Positions 32,761 through 43,000 of a stretch of DNA of 64,000 nucleotides are shown piece after piece. Source of the DNA: Corbicula japonica (taxonomy: Eukaryota > Mollusca > Bivalvia > Venerida > Cyrenidae); contig JAZAYU010000063.1 in the NCBI GenBank assembly GCA_038501625.1, positions 1,261,501-1,325,500 of the forward strand, read 5' to 3'. Within the stretch, counting starts at the first letter, position 1. Every line of letters starts with the position of its first letter. A model generated the notes under the pieces. That model was not told the origin of the DNA, did no database searches, and saw only the letters and a program-made list of their open reading frames with translations. Made by a program: the position numbers and the translations under genes.

Positions 32761-33515
32761 GATATGCCAAACTCTAGACCTAGCTTAGGAACCTGCGTGT
32801 AGATTGAATATACATCTGTAAATAACATAATGTTGGCTTCATTTGAGAGATGTTCAGACCCAAACAGTAGATTGTTTATAAGAGGAGGACATGGGAGGTC
32901 ATTAAGATATTATCGTCGTTGATCTGAAAAGTTCGGACATTTAAGGAAATAGTGGTCTGTAGTTTCTCTATCACCACAGGTGCATAGAGGGGATTCAACT
33001 ACGTTACATCTAAATAGGTGATCGTTAAGTGAGCTACAGTTAAGACGCAATCTGGTGTGGTGAATTTGGGGAACTCTAGGTCCTATGCTGTAAAAAGGTG
33101 GTGGTTTGCGGATGTCGCCTATCAAATTTGATTTAAAACTTGTAATAGTTAAGTTATTTTTGGTGACACTTGGAAGATTATTCCAATCATGGACAGTGCT
33201 AGGTAGAAATGATTCGCGACAGAGTGTCGTTTTAAAATGAACTTGAGTAATGTCGGAATTATTTCTTAATGAGTAAGTGGTTCTTGATTGGTTGATGGTC
33301 GGTAGCATAGACTGAAGGTAGTTTGGAACAAGACTATTATTCATTTTGTAGAATAAGACTAGTTTGTGTTGTTTTCTGCGTTCACTTAATTTATGCCATT
33401 GGAGCTCTTGATACAATTTTGTGATTTCACAGAGTTTGGTTGCGCCTGTGACAATTCTAGCAGCTTCTAATTGAATACATTCGAGTGAATTCGATTGTTC
33501 AACAGTACAGTTAGA
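32750..33515 (-). pseudogene. LINE ORF2 C-terminal region
   Basis: Continues in frame after the second stop. HTRLRLNCSSLNDHLF and SPLCTCGDRETTDHYFLKCP form the Cys/His-containing tail common in CR1/Jockey-type proteins. A third stop, TAA at 32910-32912, interrupts it. The frame remains open beyond it with LLFGSEHLSNEANIMLF, which is the expected C-terminal motif. Confidence 0.82.
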
Positions 33516-34946
33516 CTAGACAATGTCTCCATATTCTAACAGGGGCCTAATAAAGCTAAAATACATACGTTCTAATACTTTTCTGTTTAATAGAAACTTA
33601 TATTGTCGTAAAATGAAAATTCTTTTCCAAACCTTCTCAACGATAAATTTGATGGTGGTTGACCATTTACCATCATTAGATAAATATATACCAAGGTGCT
33701 TGTGTTCAGACACTTCTTTAATAGGTGTATTGTTCAAGAAGAGAGTAGGGTGGTTTGGCTTATGAATTTTCCTGCTCATAATTAGAGATTCAGTTTTACT
33801 AGCGTTGAATGATACTAACCAAGTGTCTGCCCAATTTTCGATTTTAGACAAATCAGAGTTCAATGTTTCAGAGGCAATTAAGGGATTATCGACAATTACG
33901 TAAAGACTAGTGTCGTCGGCAAACAAGCGGATTTTGGAATTTATTTCATTAACAATATCATTTATGTAGATTAAGAACAGAACAGGCCCTAAGATTGAGC
34001 CTTGAGGAACACCGGCAGAAACGTTCATAAGTGTAGAGGTTGCATTATTATAACAGACTCTCTGCTTCCTGTCAGATAAGTATGAGCTAAACCAAGAAAG
34101 TAAATTGCCATCAATACCAATAGATTTAAGTTTGATGATTAATCCTCTATGCCAGACACGGTCGAATGCTTTTGATACGTCACAGAAGAGCATTCTTATT
34201 TCTTTACCTTCGTCAAGAGCCTTACAAATGTCGTTGTATATATAAACTAGTTGATTAACAGTTGGGTCAGTTGGAATGAAACCTGATTGGAATGGCGTTA
34301 AGATACTGTGGTCAATGAGATAATTAAACAGATATTTCATTATGCATCTCTCCATTACCTTGCTAAGACAGCTTAAGAGTGAAATAGGTCGGTAGTTACT
34401 GGGGTCAGATGGGTCAGATTTCTTAAATATTGGAGATACGTTCGCAATCTTCCAGCAAGAAGGAAAGTACGCGTTATGCACTAATGTATTAAAGAAGTGA
34501 GAAAGAGGTCGGGCTAAAATGATAGAGCCTTCCTTTAGAAGACGCGGGTTCACCAAATCTGGACCAGAAGCTTTTGAAACGTTTAGAGATGAGACGATAT
34601 CTTTTACGTCTTGTTCAAGAATTTGTATACTAGACAAGGATGGATGTGACGGTGCGCGTAAAGTGGGAAGAGGAGTAGTGCTATCATCAAGTGACGACTG
34701 GGCACAGAAGAAGTTATTAAGCACTTCGACTTTTTCAATATCGGTTGATGCTTCGATATTATTAAAAACTAGCGGCGGAATTACATTAGCCGTCGTTTTA
34801 CTATTTAATAGATGTTTTGAAAGATTAAACCATGTTTTAATATCAAGACTGTCAGAATTGAGCTGTTCTGTAATTTTATTATCATGTAAAAGTTTTGCCT
34901 TTCGTATTTCGCTGACTACTTCGTTACGTTTTTTGCGATAAAGGGC
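33516..34946 (-). pseudogene. LINE reverse transcriptase domain
   Basis: Same frame as the endonuclease. Motifs: SNYRPISLLS, DVSKAFDRVWH, AGVPQGSILGPVLFLIYIND, and catalytic FADD at 33923-33912, then LGIYLSNDGKW. All catalytic Asp residues are present. It stops at TAG 33516-33518, where the related + strand LINE at 61.4 kb stays open, so this is a second nonsense mutation (a TGG-to-TAG change would explain it). Confidence 0.9.
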
Positions 34947-36371
34947 CTAGTGAAAATCTGTATTACGAGCTTTTGCATTTTTGTGAATTCGATGGCGCTG
35001 TCTAATAAGTTTTTGAATATAATTACTTATCCACGGGACGTCAGACGGACGAATGGTACACGTTTTGTTAGGTATTGATTGCGCTGCACATGAGAGAATT
35101 GTTTTAGTTATATTTTTGGTTGAGCCTTCCAGGTCGAGAGAGTTGATGATACTGTTCCAGTCAGAAGCTGAGAGAAGTTGTCTGAATTTATTGTAGTCGC
35201 CAGATTTATAATTCCATACAGTGCGTTTGAAGGAATGTGACATATACTTTTTAAACTTTAGGACTAAAACAATCGGACAATGATATCGGACAACGTCGGG
35301 GATGAATGAATCGTTAACAAAGCTAGTCATAACCGAGTCGAGATTGTTAACAATAAAGAGGTCAATAAGAGAGTTCTCGGATTCTGTTAAGTGTGTTGGT
35401 TGGCTAATAAGCTGATGGAAACCGTATGAAGTATAAAGTGACTGAATTTTATTATGACCCATACCGGCCGAGAGTAAGTTCATGTTGAAATCTCCAGTTA
35501 TTACTATATTACGACTACGAGTGTTGAAAGCCCGATCAAAACTTTCTTCTATCAAATTGAAATAGTTGAGATTAGCGTCGGGTGGTCGGTAGAAACGTCC
35601 TATTAATAACGGATGTTTTTCAATCTTAACCTCTATCCATAAAGTTTCTAGACCGTTTATTAGAAGATCAGGGCGTGCTTGACTATAGATAGTATCGCGT
35701 ACATATATTGCTACACCGCCACCTGGTCTTTCACGCCGGTCTAAGCGATATGGAATTTTAAAATTAGGAATAAGAATGTCGTCATTCGGGATCTTATCTG
35801 ACAACCAGGTTTCAGTTAGAATGACAATGTCGTATTGTTGTAATTCAGTTTGGAGGATGAGTAATTTGGGTTTCAGACTTTGAATATTTAGGTGCATAAT
35901 ACTAAGCCCCTTCTGTAAAAAGTCGGGAGTGGATAATGAAGAATGAGATGAAGTCGGACCTGGGTTCGGGTGGACGTCAGAGGAAAGCGCGATTCTCAGT
36001 GTGATCAATGCTGAGACAGCACACAGAGGTAAGCATATAAATTTAATTGTTGTTAATGCAAAGTTATAATTGTCGACTAGAGTTGTGGAAAGAGCTTTGA
36101 TCCTTTTCTTAGGCCAAGACATTTGTTTTGAGACAGTGCCGTTTTTGTATAAGTTCAGGCACGTTGAGTAACCGGCAACGTAAGATAGGTGATTGTTGAG
36201 GCAAAAGATAAGTATAACGATATGGTAAGGACTGATGTGGCTGACATACGTGGTTTTACAGCAGATGTGAAAAGAATCCAAGCAGGTACATACAGCGGTA
36301 TTTTTAGTATTCTTACATGTCATGTGATACCAGTAGGTCTTACTTGGAAGAATGAGACCGCTGTTATACAA
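34947..36371 (-). pseudogene. LINE ORF2 N-terminal part: 2A-like motif and endonuclease
   Basis: Endonuclease motifs in order: LNIQSLKPK, TETWLSDK, RPGGGVAIYV, GRFYRPPD, ITGDFNMNL, SLIDLFIV and YHCPIVLVL. This is the APE-type nuclease that nicks target DNA for target-primed reverse transcription. The N-terminal ~130 residues are hydrophobic and Cys-rich, ending at DVHPNPGP. The frame is closed by TAG at 34947-34949, beyond which the same frame carries on into the linker and the reverse transcriptase. The stop is therefore a nonsense mutation, not a natural end. The upstream end of the frame has no ATG at 36371, so the start is uncertain. Confidence 0.87.
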
Positions 36372-36543
36372 ACTTTTAATACAGGACTAGGTTGAGGTTT
36401 GGCTGGAGTAAGACGGGACAGAGTGTAGAAGGAAAGAGAGAATAAAAAGGTGAGAAGGAACATGATAGATCCTAGAATTGTGAGAGAGACTGGTTTTGGA
36501 GAAGGTAATATCAAGTAAATTGAGAAGTGCAATCGTAAAGTTT

Positions 36544-37467
36544 TTGAGTCGGCAGACTCAGTGAAAACCAATTTTCGACAATCGTTTTTGCTTTACTATG
36601 AACCTAACAATTTGAGGGTTGCATGCAATACTGTCCTAACTCCTTCTTTATTTCAATGTAGTAACGACAGTACTTGCATGCTACCATAGAATGTATGCTT
36701 GCTACCCTAGAATATAGTTCTTAGTTTCAAAAAGTGGGTCAATGCTACAAAGCGGTCAATTTTGTAATTCTGTGCAAAACGATAAAATTTATATTAAAAA
36801 ATATAAATATGGAATCAATCAATATTTGAAGAAATTTAACTCTTGGAACGTTCGACAAGATTTTGAGTCATGAACGCGCATGAATACCTGATGGCGGAAC
36901 GCAATATTGGATTCGACAACGTTCGGTGAAGACGAAAAATCCATCGTAATCAAATGAACAGTGAGTATTTATCGAGTTATTTTCGTGATGCAATGTTTTT
37001 ATAACACCCAGGTTATATTTGAATGTGTATTGACAATAGAAGTTCTCTTTGTAAATAGAATTATTCATATGGAAATGGAGGTGGATTTGGTGGTTTTCGA
37101 ATGGTAGCCTACGTTACAAAATCATTGTAAAACTTGAAATTTTAGATTCGAAAGACTACACCGCAGTAAACGTGATTTTGGCTCTTTGGGTTTTATTGAA
37201 CGGTTACGTCATTTAATTAATTAATGCACTCTCCAAAATGAAAGTAGGAGTCTCAAAATCGACCGTAGGGCTAAGCGAAACTTTTTTAATTTAGGGTCCT
37301 ACTGTAATCATTGTGGATATTAATTGTGGAACCTTGTAGAGATGTAAGTAATCAAATTATTTCAATGTATTGCATTGAAAAAAGTTGGATTTTGAACGAT
37401 TAACGAATTACTTGGTAAAATATCGTCACTCGTGTAAGAATTATATTCCCATTTGAATGCTTTAAAG
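36544..37467. other. non-coding stretch between LINE and LTR element
   Basis: AT-rich, no gene seen. Contains a near-repeat CTTGCATGCTACCATAGAATGTATG / CTTGCTACCCTAGAATATAG near 36670-36720. Confidence 0.4.
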
Positions 37468-37695
37468 TGTAGTGACGGGTCAAGACAGGTTATACGGTCA
37501 ATACCGGACAGTACGGTACGGAACGGGATATCAGGTAAATAGTCAGATTTTGCGGGTCCTACACGCAATAGCGCGGGGCATTCGAGAAGGCATCCATCTT
37601 GTAAGTAGCCGCAATTCGGTAAGCTCCCCGACCCGCTCCCTTTCCTGGCCATTTATCGAGGGTTTTAGGACAGGTACTAACGAGACAACACTTCA
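37468..37695 (+). repeat. 5' LTR of the Gypsy-type element
   Basis: Begins TGTAGTGACGGGTCAAGACA and ends CAACACTTCA; 228 bp, equal in length to the 3' LTR with five substitutions. Confidence 0.95.
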
Positions 37696-37696
37696 A

Positions 37697-37709
37697 TGGC
37701 GACGAGGAT
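37697..37709 (+). promoter_or_regulatory. primer-binding site, complementary to tRNA-Ser(GCT) 3' end
   Basis: TGGCGACGAGGAT lies one base after the 5' LTR. It is complementary to the 3' end of animal tRNA-Ser(GCT) as I recall it (ATCCTCGTCG plus CCA). It would prime minus-strand DNA synthesis. Confidence 0.75.
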
Positions 37710-38322
37710 CTACACGGAAAGGCTCCCTGTCTGATTATTTGCCGGTTTTCGTCATCGACTTCAACATCCACAGACGTGTTTCTTACACGGAAAGAAGAAG
37801 TCGCCAGTTCATCGAATACATCGGACAGCCAGACCACTCGACCAGTACCTTAAACCCTTGCCAGTCATTCCATATCTTAATTTCTAATTTAGAAATTCTG
37901 CCAGTAGGAATTTATCCAGGCTTCGTTGCTTCTTGCAAGAAGGAAGTGGGTGGGGTAAAGTAAAGATAGGATATTCAGTAAACGGGTCCTTTTTGGGTTA
38001 AATATACCTTTATATTAAACTGTTTAGTCTTCTTGACAAACAGTAAGGCCAAATCCCCTGCAGGTCCACTCCAAAGAAAAAGGAGGAAGGTAAGGAAGGC
38101 TTCGGTGCGGGTTGCTGTAAGGTAAACCGTTTTGTTCATAACATTTTATTTAATATTTCATCATTTAGTATTAAAATTTGGATTTGATAATTTATTTCAT
38201 AAATTTGGAAGTTTTCGCTTTAAATTTAAGTAAAGTAAATTTCAGTTAAATTTTAATAGTAAGATTTTAAATAAAATTACTTTCATATTTGTTTATCAAA
38301 TTTGACTGACGGACTGGACAAA
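37710..38322 (+). other. 5' leader of the Gypsy-type element
   Basis: Untranslated leader between primer site and Gag. Its start is GC-richer, and it becomes very AT-rich from 38120. No open frame of known content. Confidence 0.5.
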
Positions 38323-40074
38323 ATGGTCATTAACATTAATACAGCCACCCTGGAACAGCTGACAACAATCCCAGGCATCGGGGAAAAGAAGGCGAAACTG
38401 ATCATTCAGTTCCGGAATGTGTACAAGGTTGTCAAGAAGGAAGCCCTGGCATTAGTCCTCCATGGCAAAGTTACGGAAGAGACCTTGGCACACATTGACT
38501 TCAGTGAACCAGCACCGGGATCATCTTTTGATCCATTTGATTTCAATCTTCGCGAGCTGGCCGGTTTGCCAGATGTCCCGAAGAAGCCGATGATGCCAAA
38601 AGTAGAGGGCGCAAAAGGTGGAGAACGAAGATGTCTCTCCCCAACACCCATACACAATGCGCCAAAAAGCACAGCAGTTAGCAGCTCTCTCATGCCTTCT
38701 TGGTCAAAGAGAGAAACTAGGCTAACGGAATGTGGCTCGGAGTCCTCCACATCAGGGTCTTCATCGGAAGAAGGCGACAGCGATCATTGGAAGCCATTAA
38801 TGGAATCCGGCAGGGTGAAGCAGTCTCTCCAGATGACTTGCAGTGAAAAAGAAGAGGAAGAGTATGGGTCTTCTAGATCCAAATCTTCAAGGAAAAAGTC
38901 AAAAGCTTACTCTTTTTCAATGAAGGAGGTTGGTTCTTCTAGAACCAAGTCTCAGGCACAACCTTCTGTTTCACCAAATAGGGAACACAGGTCTTCTAGA
39001 CAGAGGTCCCCCAGTACTGTAGCCAAAGGGTCTTCTAGATCCAATGTGCTAAGTAAGTCTTCAAGGACACACAGACATGTCAGAAGGTATGCATCACCTA
39101 GCTCTTCGAGTTCAAGGTCTCCATCACTATGTGTCATGCCAGTGAAGGTCTCGCATAGTCACAGGCACTCAAAGTCGAAAGCAAAGGCAAAAACAGTAAC
39201 CGATCAGTGGTCCAGCTCCGACTCAGAAAACGGTGACAAGCACGGTGACCCCAGGCAACTCCCCAAAGGCCTCAAGTACAATGGCACAGCAAACTGGATG
39301 TCATTCAAGCGCAAATTTGAGAGCTATAGGAAGGTTCTGCAGTGGTCAAGCACCGAATGCAAGGACTATTTGACATGGTGTTTGGAAGGAAAGGCATTAG
39401 ATTACTTCACCATCGTCACCAGCATGGGTGAAGAATTATCTTATGCGCAGATTATGAAGAAGATGGAAACCAGGTTTGGGGCGAAAGAACTGAAGGAAAC
39501 CTCCAAAGCAAAGTTCCGGCAAGCTTTCCAGAAGTCAGATGAAAGTCTTGAAGATTGGGCAGACAGGGTGATGACATTAGCCACCCCAGCTTTTGTGGAT
39601 TTGCCAGACGAACACATGCGACAGGAAGCAATTGGCAGATTCTGTCAAGGATGTTCGGACAAGGAAGCGGCGAAACATGCCTGTTTCGTTAATCCTAAAA
39701 GCATGGAGGAAGCCCTGAATTTGGTGAAGCACCATCAATTCATCTCCCAAGCAGTTGATGGCAAGAAGAGCAAGAAAAAGGAAGAAGTCTCTGTCAACGC
39801 AGTTGCAAGTCTGGAAAGTAAAATAGAACAGATGATTGCTTCAGCCTTGGCAAAGATGAACTTGCAAGCAAATGCACCTAAAGGAAAACCTCAACAGAAA
39901 GAAGAGGGAAAGAAGGAAAAGTCCAACTTCCAGTGTTTCTTCTGCAAAAGAGTTGGTCATGCAAAAAGAGACTGTGAACACTACAAGTCTTGGCTTGCAA
40001 AGAAACAGTCAGCAGAAGATTTAAACGACAACGGGCTGGCCGGGAAGACCACACGCCCCAGCCCCAAGCAGTAA
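38323..40074 (+). CDS. gag: Gag polyprotein with helix-hairpin-helix and zinc knuckle
   Basis: Structural protein of the LTR element. ATG at 38323 is the first usable start (the frame is open a little further up). Residues 1-35 read ININTATLEQLTTIPGIGEKKAK, a helix-hairpin-helix of the ComEA type, normally a sequence-independent DNA-binding motif and unusual in Gag. A long Ser/Arg-rich linker (about 120-290) carries repeated SSRSKSSR-like stretches from a GGTCTTCTAGA-type DNA repeat. Then comes a retrotransposon Gag core (NWMSFKRKFESYRKV, FRQAFQKSDESLEDWADRV). It ends with a CX2CX4HX4C zinc knuckle (CFFCKRVGHAKRDC, about 39939-39980). Ends at TAA 40072; Pol is reached by -1 frameshifting. Confidence 0.92.
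   Translation: MVININTATLEQLTTIPGIGEKKAKLIIQFRNVYKVVKKEALALVLHGKVTEETLAHIDFSEPAPGSSFDPFDFNLRELAGLPDVPKKPMMPKVEGAKGGERRCLSPTPIHNAPKSTAVSSSLMPSWSKRETRLTECGSESSTSGSSSEEGDSDHWKPLMESGRVKQSLQMTCSEKEEEEYGSSRSKSSRKKSKAYSFSMKEVGSSRTKSQAQPSVSPNREHRSSRQRSPSTVAKGSSRSNVLSKSSRTHRHVRRYASPSSSSSRSPSLCVMPVKVSHSHRHSKSKAKAKTVTDQWSSSDSENGDKHGDPRQLPKGLKYNGTANWMSFKRKFESYRKVLQWSSTECKDYLTWCLEGKALDYFTIVTSMGEELSYAQIMKKMETRFGAKELKETSKAKFRQAFQKSDESLEDWADRVMTLATPAFVDLPDEHMRQEAIGRFCQGCSDKEAAKHACFVNPKSMEEALNLVKHHQFISQAVDGKKSKKKEEVSVNAVASLESKIEQMIASALAKMNLQANAPKGKPQQKEEGKKEKSNFQCFFCKRVGHAKRDCEHYKSWLAKKQSAEDLNDNGLAGKTTRPSPKQ
40020..40065 (+). promoter_or_regulatory. -1 ribosomal frameshift signal at the gag-pol overlap
   Basis: Heptamer TTTAAAC at 40020-40026 sits in the Gag frame as T TTA AAC, the canonical slippery arrangement. 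After a 6-nt spacer, GGGCTGG (40033-40039) can pair with CCAGCCC (40058-40064) to form a 7-bp GC-rich stem, entirely before the Gag stop at 40072. The Pol frame is -1 relative to Gag and open across the site. Confidence 0.85.
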
Positions 40075-43000
40075 AGGAGGTTGGTCTAACCAAAAGTGAG
40101 GTGCGGACTTCAAGTTCACCGGAGAAAGGGAAAGAGAAAACCCAAAAGACTAACCCAGAAGAAGGAAATCAAGAAAATATCCGTCAGGCTTCTTGCTTAC
40201 GGATAGAAGGAAGCATGCAGACAGAAAATAAACAAAACTGGGAAGTTCCGGTTTTGCCAGAAACAAACAGCTGCAGCGCTATACCTCAGAGTTCATTGAT
40301 AGAAGAACCAGAAGAGAAAGTCAGTATCCATCAAGTAAGAGCAGGATCCTCATTTGTTGAGTTGATGGTTGATGGCACAAAGGTGAATGCTCGGATAGAC
40401 TCAGGAGCCGAGATAACAATTCTCTCCACGACTGCATACAAAAGACTGAAGAAGCCTCCAGCAAAAGTCAAAGATGTCATAATGCAAATGGCGGACAAGG
40501 ATGCCACATTGAAAGGTTTTACAATAAAACCCGTGCAGATGAAAATGGGGAACCAGACATTTCAAGAAAGACTATATGTAGCCCCAATCAGTGACGACAT
40601 GCTTCTTGGGCACGATCTTTTGCATCATCTGGGAATTTTGCTGGATATGCAGACAGATACACTTTTGTTGAATGGCGAGAGAATACCCATCACCACAAGC
40701 TTCAAAGAGAGCAAGCCTGTTATAGCAAGAGTAACTGTGGATAAAAGAACTGTGATACCACCAAACTCCGTAGTCCGGTTGGCGTGCAAAATGAATACTA
40801 AGATTCATGAAGAATATTGCATTGAACCAATTGCAGAAACCCAGGTTCTAATGCCAAGGACAGTACGTCCAGCCGAGTCAGAGCCTATTGTGTGTTTGGT
40901 AAATACGACCGATTTCTTCAGGACTTTGAAGAAGGGACAAGTCATCGGTAAAGCACAAGCAGTTCATGACTTTCCAGAAGAAGAAGATATCAATGTTTTC
41001 TCTGTGGACATGAAAGATCCGGGTGAGAAAAGAACTTCTTGTTCTATCTCCAAGGATACAGATGTCAAGAATCAAAAACCGTCAACATATCATGTGGACA
41101 CCATTCCGGAGCATCTTAAAGATCTTTACAAGGCTTCGATTGAACACCTTGATGCAGAACAAAGCCAGAAAGTGTTACAACTTTTGTGTGACTTCTCAGA
41201 TGTGTTCGCTAAAGATGATTTTGACTTGGGACATTTCACAGCCATCGAACACAAAATCGATACAGGAGATGCCAAGCCAATCAAGCAGCGGATGAGAAGA
41301 ACACCCTTATGTTTTGCGGGGGAAGAAGAAGAGCATTTGAAAAAGATGTTAGATGCCGGTGTCATACAAAAGTCGGTTTCGGACTGGGCATCATCACCGG
41401 TGCTCATAAGAAAAAAGGACGGTTCAGTTCGCTGGTGCATCGATTATAGGGCACTCAACAACGTTACAGTGAAAGACACGTTCCCACTGCCGTTGATAGA
41501 TGACTGCCTTGACACTTTAGCAGGAAACATCTGGTTTTCTAAACTAGATGCAAACTCTGCATATTGGCAAGTGATGGTCAGTCCAGAAGACCGGAAGAAA
41601 ACAGCATTCCTGACCAAGTACGGGTTGTACGAACATGTCCGTATGGGGTTTGGCATGTCCAACAGTCCGGCGACATTTTCAAGGGTAGTCAACTTGGTTC
41701 TTCGAGGCCTGATGTGGAAAACGGTATTGGCCTTCTTGGACGATATCCTAGTAATGGGCCGAAGTGTCGAAGAACATTTGCAGAATCTAAGGAACACTCT
41801 AGAACGGTTCAGGATCCATGGTCTGAAATTGAAGCCCAGAAAGTGCATTCTTTTCCAGCCAGAAGTTGAATTTCTGGGAAGAATTGTTAGTGGTAACCAA
41901 CTGAAATTATCTTCGAAAGATACCAAAGCGGTTGAAGAATGGCCACGCCCAACATCATCGAAAGATGTGGAAAGGTTTCTGGGACTCGCCAACTATCATC
42001 GGTCCTTTATCAAAGATTTTGCAAAATTGGCAGAACCCTTATACAGTTTGACTGGAAAGAACAAGTTTAAGTGGGAACAAAAAGAACAAAAAGCGTTTGA
42101 AGCCCTCAAGAAATCATTGACAGAGTCACCAGTGTTAGCTCTACCTAACAGTCAGGATCCTTTTATTCTGGATACCGATGCTTCAGATGTTGCCATAGGG
42201 GCAGAACTCATTCAGGTGCAAGAAGGAGTGGAGCGTGTCGTTGCTTTTTGCAGCTATGCATTGACTCCAGAACAGAAAAAATATTGCACAACGAGGAAGG
42301 AACTTCTGAGCATTGTCAGATTCACCAGACAGTTTAGGCATTATCTGTTAGGGAAGGTATTTACTGTCAGAACTGATCATTCAAGTTTAACTTGGTTGCT
42401 GAGGTTTAAAGATCCACAAGGCCAGTTAGCACGGTGGATGGAAGAGTTGGCACAGTACAACATGATCGTCCAACATCGACCTGGTATCAGACATGGGAAT
42501 GCGGATGCACTCTCCAGAAGACCAGACAGTTTAGTGCCGTGTCAGTCATACATAGCTGGCCGAAAACCTAAAGATCTACCTTGTGGAGGTTGTCCCTACT
42601 GCGTCCGAACAGAAGAGCAGTGGGGCAATTTTAATAGAGATGTAGATGAGGCTGTCAGTTTGACATCCGACAACTCTAAAGTTTTCACAGGGTCGATAAA
42701 GGAAAACTCCAATGGAGGACGGGTGGAGAAGGAAACTCAGTGTACAGTTCTGCCAGGCAGGTCCGACAAGTTAGCGGGGTGCAAGAGACCGGTTAGCCAG
42801 TCAACATTATCTACCGGACAGATCCCTCATGCAATCCCTGAAGGTACGTCGGAAAAGATCGACAAACAAGCTGGATGCAGGAAACCGGGTTGCCAGTCTA
42901 TTTTATCTCCCGGACAGTCTGTTCCTGTTAATCCTGAAAGGTCGTCAGAATCTCCAATAGATGCTCTTAGGGAATATTTTTCAGAGATCCTGGAAGATGC

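Larger units (their letters stand above)
32690..36543 (-). mobile_element. CR1/Jockey-type non-LTR retrotransposon (LINE), near full length
   Basis: One reading frame runs from about 36371 down to about 32750 with only three in-frame stops. It encodes a hydrophobic N-terminus, a 2A-like motif DVHPNPGP (35978-35955), an apurinic-type endonuclease and a reverse transcriptase, followed by a Cys/His C-terminal region. The 5' boundary near 36543 is set by comparison with the second copy at 62322-63644, after which the sequences part. The 3' end runs into a GA microsatellite. The few lesions suggest a fairly recent insertion. Confidence 0.9.

Noticed and set aside
32588..32828. Ser/Leu-rich open frames at the LINE 3' end
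   Set aside because: Microsatellite translation. Only the part in frame with the LINE C-terminus has meaning, and it is included there.
34519..34941. 140-codon plus-strand open frame
   Set aside because: Antisense shadow of the minus-strand LINE reverse transcriptase linker.
38302..38322. Gag start at 38302
   Set aside because: The codon there is TTG; the first ATG in frame is 38323, directly before the helix-hairpin-helix.
41444..41992. 182-codon minus-strand open frame
   Set aside because: Antisense shadow of the Gypsy reverse transcriptase.
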